Under the pieces are notes generated by a model. That model did not search any database. It was not told where the DNA came from and worked only from the letters and a program-made list of their open reading frames with translations. A DNA stretch of 64,000 nt, from contig JANXBT010000002.1 of assembly GCA_025060415.1 (NCBI GenBank), forward strand, positions 310,001 through 374,000. The letters are read 5' to 3'. Positions within the stretch are counted from its first letter, which is position 1. Each line of letters opens with the position of its first letter. Position numbers and translations under genes: made by a program. Origin of the DNA: Candidatus Bipolaricaulota bacterium (GTDB taxonomy: Bacteria > Bipolaricaulota > Bipolaricaulia > Bipolaricaulales > Bipolaricaulaceae). Positions 61,532 to 64,000 of this stretch are shown here, piece by piece.

Positions 61532-64000
61532 TTAGTTTTTCGCCGATCCCTTCTCAAGCTCCTCCGGCCGGCGGAAGCCCGTGCCCACCGGGATCTTCTT
61601 CCCCACCATGAGGCAGGGCTTCAGGCTATCGAGGTAGTCCTCCTCGCCCCGCAGGGCCGCGTCCGCCAGCACCTTGGTGGTGCGCTCGAAGGAGGCCGCG
61701 GCCAGCCAGGACTTGCGCACCAACGCCACGCGGGAAATGCGCAACAGCTCCCGCTCCCCCTGGGGCAGGCGGTACTCGGCGATCCGCACGGTGCGCGGCT
61801 CGCCGTGCACCTCCACCCGCACCTGGCGCACGCCCAGGGCCACGGCCCGCTCCAAAAGCTCCCGGGTCAGGGTCTCCCCGGCCTCGGCCACGAGGGTCCC
61901 GCCCCGCAGGATGGGCGCCAGGAGCTTGGCCCCCACGATCTCCTCCCGGGCCCGGCGGATCTTCTCGTTCTCCTCGGAAAGCCGGCGCACCTCCAGCTGG
62001 AAGATCTCCAAGGGCACGATGTCGTTGAGGAGGAAGTTGGACTCCCCGGGGTCGAGGATGCGCACGTTGTTGAGGATCTGGCGAAGCACGATCTCGAAGT
62101 GCTTGTCGTTGATGTCCACGCCCTGGGTCTTGTAGACGCGCTGGAGCTCCTCCAGGAGGTACTCGAAGGCCTTGCGCACGCCGGCCACTTCCATGAGGTA
62201 CTGGGGCGGCACGACGCCCTTGGAGATGGGGTCGCCCCGTTCCACCTTGTCGCCCTCCCGCACGATGGCGGCCTCCGTGCACTCCACCCGCGCCCGGAAC
62301 CGGAAGCGCACGGTGCAGAGGTCCCCCTCCCGCTGGACCTCCTCCACCACCACCGTCTCGGAGAGGGGGGGCAGGCCCAGGCGCAGGATCTCCTGGCCCT
62401 CCCGCACGGGCGCGCCGTGCTCCACCCGGGGCTCCAGGCCCGGGGGCACGGGGAGGATCACGCCCCGGCTCCCCGCGGCCCGGATGGCCAGGGAGCGGTC
62501 CGCCAGGAGCACGGTCCCCGCCGTCTCCGCGGTGAGGGCCAGCGGCCGCGAGCGGGTGGTGAGCTTCCGCCCCTCCTCCACCTCCTCCCCGTTCTGCACC
62601 AGGACCTGGGCCCCGTAGGGCACCTCGTAGGAGTAGGTGCGGCCGTCCCGGCCGTGGAGGAGGAGGTACCGGTGCTTCTTGTCCTCGCGGAGCTCCACCC
62701 GGCCCGCCGCCTCCGCCACCACCGCCTCCACGTGGAACTCCTCCGTGAGCCGGGCGCCCTCCTCCACCTCCTGGCGGTGGCGCACCACGGGCCGCACGCC
62801 CTCCGGGAGGAGGTAGACGCGGTCCACGTCCTCGTCGAGGAGGGCGAGGTAGCGGCGGCCGTCCTCGGTGAAGAAGAAGGCCCGGCCCTCCACGGGGCTC
62901 TTGAGGGAGAAGAGGCGGGAGGTGTCCACCTCCTCGCCCTCGGCCACCGGGAGGAGGGCGGCGGGGAGGACCACCGTGCGCGGATCGGACTCGATCTCCA
63001 CGAGGTCGTGGCCGGTGCGGGTGGTCTCCACCTTCAGGACCCGGCCGGGGATGGGCGCCACCGCCGCGTGGGGGGCCTTCGTGGTCTTGCGGGCCTCGAA
63101 CAGTTCCTCCGCCCGCGGCAGGCCCTGCGTGATGTCCACCCCGGCCACCCCGCCGGTGTGGAACGTCCGCATGGTGAGCTGGGTGCCCGGCTCGCCGATG
63201 GACTGGGCGGCGAGGATGCCCACCGCCGTCCCCGGCTCCACCAGGCGGTGGAAGGCGAAGTCCATGCCGTAGCAGAGCTGGCAGACCCCGCCGGGCGTCT
63301 GGCAGGTCACGGGCGAGCGCACGAAGAAGCGGGGCCGCACCCGGATCCGCTCCACCCCCGCGGCCCGCAGCTCCCGCACGAGCTCCGGGGTCAGGGCCTC
63401 GTTCTCCCGCACGAGCACGGCCAGGGTCTGGGGGTGGAGCACGTCCCGCACGGACTTCGCCAGGTGCGCCCGCTCCTCCACCCCGGGCGCGGTGAGGTCC
63501 AACTCCGCCTCCAGGCGGCCCACCCGCTCCGCCGTGGCCCGGTCGAGCATCACCCCCGCGGGCACGAGGACCTCGCCCGTGACGGGGTGGTAGATGGGCT
63601 CGGCCGTGACCCGCCCGTAGATCCGCTCGGGGATGTCCTCCATGATCTCGCCCTTGGGCGCAAAGTAAAGGGGGTCGATCTCGATGCCCTGGCGGGTCCC
63701 GCAGTCGTATTCCTTGACGATCACGTCCACGCAGGCGTCCACGAGGCGGCGGGTGAGGTAGCCCGCGGTGGCCGTGCGCAGGGCCGTGTCCGCGGTGCCC
63801 TTGCGCGCGCCGTGGGTGGAGATGAAGTACTCGAAGATGGAGAGGCCCTCCCGGAAGTTGGAGATCACCGGCCACTCGATGACCCGCCCCTGGGGGTCGG
63901 CCATGGGGCCGCGCATCCCCGAAAGCTGCTTCACCTGGCCGGAGGAACCGCGGGCCCCGGAGGCCACGATCCCGTACACCGGGTTGAACGGGTTCCGCGC
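61532..64000 (-). CDS. rpoC: RNA polymerase beta' subunit, 5' part beyond window
   Basis: 823 codons of the C-terminal part are present. [20 protein letters not shown], the trigger-loop/bridge region [27 protein letters not shown], and the second zinc site (EYDCGTRQG plus [13 protein letters not shown]) are visible. [21 protein letters not shown] and GKKIPVGTG end the protein. Between [17 protein letters not shown] and [20 protein letters not shown] lie about 290 residues of beta-rich repeats, clearly longer than the same segment of Thermus beta' as I remember it. First visible gene of the minus-strand superoperon. Confidence 0.97.
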   Translation of the reverse strand, partial: ARNPFNPVYGIVASGARGSSGQVKQLSGMRGPMADPQGRVIEWPVISNFREGLSIFEYFISTHGARKGTADTALRTATAGYLTRRLVDACVDVIVKEYDCGTRQGIEIDPLYFAPKGEIMEDIPERIYGRVTAEPIYHPVTGEVLVPAGVMLDRATAERVGRLEAELDLTAPGVEERAHLAKSVRDVLHPQTLAVLVRENEALTPELVRELRAAGVERIRVRPRFFVRSPVTCQTPGGVCQLCYGMDFAFHRLVEPGTAVGILAAQSIGEPGTQLTMRTFHTGGVAGVDITQGLPRAEELFEARKTTKAPHAAVAPIPGRVLKVETTRTGHDLVEIESDPRTVVLPAALLPVAEGEEVDTSRLFSLKSPVEGRAFFFTEDGRRYLALLDEDVDRVYLLPEGVRPVVRHRQEVEEGARLTEEFHVEAVVAEAAGRVELREDKKHRYLLLHGRDGRTYSYEVPYGAQVLVQNGEEVEEGRKLTTRSRPLALTAETAGTVLLADRSLAIRAAGSRGVILPVPPGLEPRVEHGAPVREGQEILRLGLPPLSETVVVEEVQREGDLCTVRFRFRARVECTEAAIVREGDKVERGDPISKGVVPPQYLMEVAGVRKAFEYLLEELQRVYKTQGVDINDKHFEIVLRQILNNVRILDPGESNFLLNDIVPLEIFQLEVRRLSEENEKIRRAREEIVGAKLLAPILRGGTLVAEAGETLTRELLERAVALGVRQVRVEVHGEPRTVRIAEYRLPQGERELLRISRVALVRKSWLAAASFERTTKVLADAALRGEEDYLDSLKPCLMVGKKIPVGTGFRRPEELEKGSAKN

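Overview
This window is very GC-rich, gene-dense bacterial chromosome. Genes are packed with 1-20 bp overlaps, and GTG and TTG starts are common. No transposase, integrase, CRISPR array or phage gene is visible. The gene content suggests a deep-branching, probably thermophilic anaerobe: an NDP-forming acyl-CoA synthetase, an SDR-type threonine dehydrogenase with Kbl, a eukaryote/archaeal-type IleS, a GlyA-GcvT fusion, secreted PKD-domain proteins, and Zn-ribbon forms of S4, S14, S18, L24 and L36. A Bipolaricaulota/Acetothermia-like lineage is my best guess. I have low confidence in it because no 16S rRNA gene is present.

Layout, left to right. (1) 1-5.1 kb: 5'-proximal part of holA on the minus strand, a tRNA-Leu(GAG), the type II fatty acid cluster fabH-fabD-fabG-acpP, and asnS. 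(2) 5.2-10.9 kb: hup on the minus strand, then a plus-strand run rpsF-ssb-rpsR-(unknown)-glyA/gcvT fusion. (3) 10.9-17.3 kb: a Lon-like protease divergent from a secreted phospholipase D-like protein, then two secreted proteins that share a repeated, apparently undescribed beta-rich module. (4) 17.4-23.8 kb, minus strand: rplM, purA, ileS with a candidate leader peptide, and lpd. (5) 23.9-29.1 kb: an overlapping plus-strand run (PKD lipoprotein, alkyltransferase-like/endonuclease V fusion, AmrS-like radical SAM protein, coaE) facing murE and a YkuK-like gene. (6) 29.3-37.2 kb: a 12-repeat WD40 secreted protein, a decayed trypsin-like protease, a gene-poor gap, a two-component system, an acyl-CoA synthetase and a DRTGG protein. 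(7) 37.2-44.3 kb: osmC divergent from arsR-grx, a six-tRNA minus-strand cluster, glycerate kinase, nth, an HD protein, and the divergent threonine-degradation pair kbl/tdh. (8) 44.0-64 kb: one long minus-strand run rpoC-rpsL-rpsG-fusA-S10-spc-alpha ending in rplQ-ridA. tuf and rpmD are missing from their usual places.

Several genes make a metabolic theme. Tdh and Kbl would turn threonine into glycine and acetyl-CoA. The GlyA-GcvT fusion and Lpd belong to one-carbon/glycine metabolism. The acyl-CoA synthetase could harvest acetyl-CoA as ATP plus acetate.

The most striking regulatory pattern is a TANNNT hexamer exactly 8 nt before the start codon, seen at ten starts. It implies widespread leaderless transcripts. 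One of these starts heads an 18-codon Ile/Leu/Val-rich leader peptide upstream of ileS. Another pair comes from a single palindromic -10 element serving two divergent genes.
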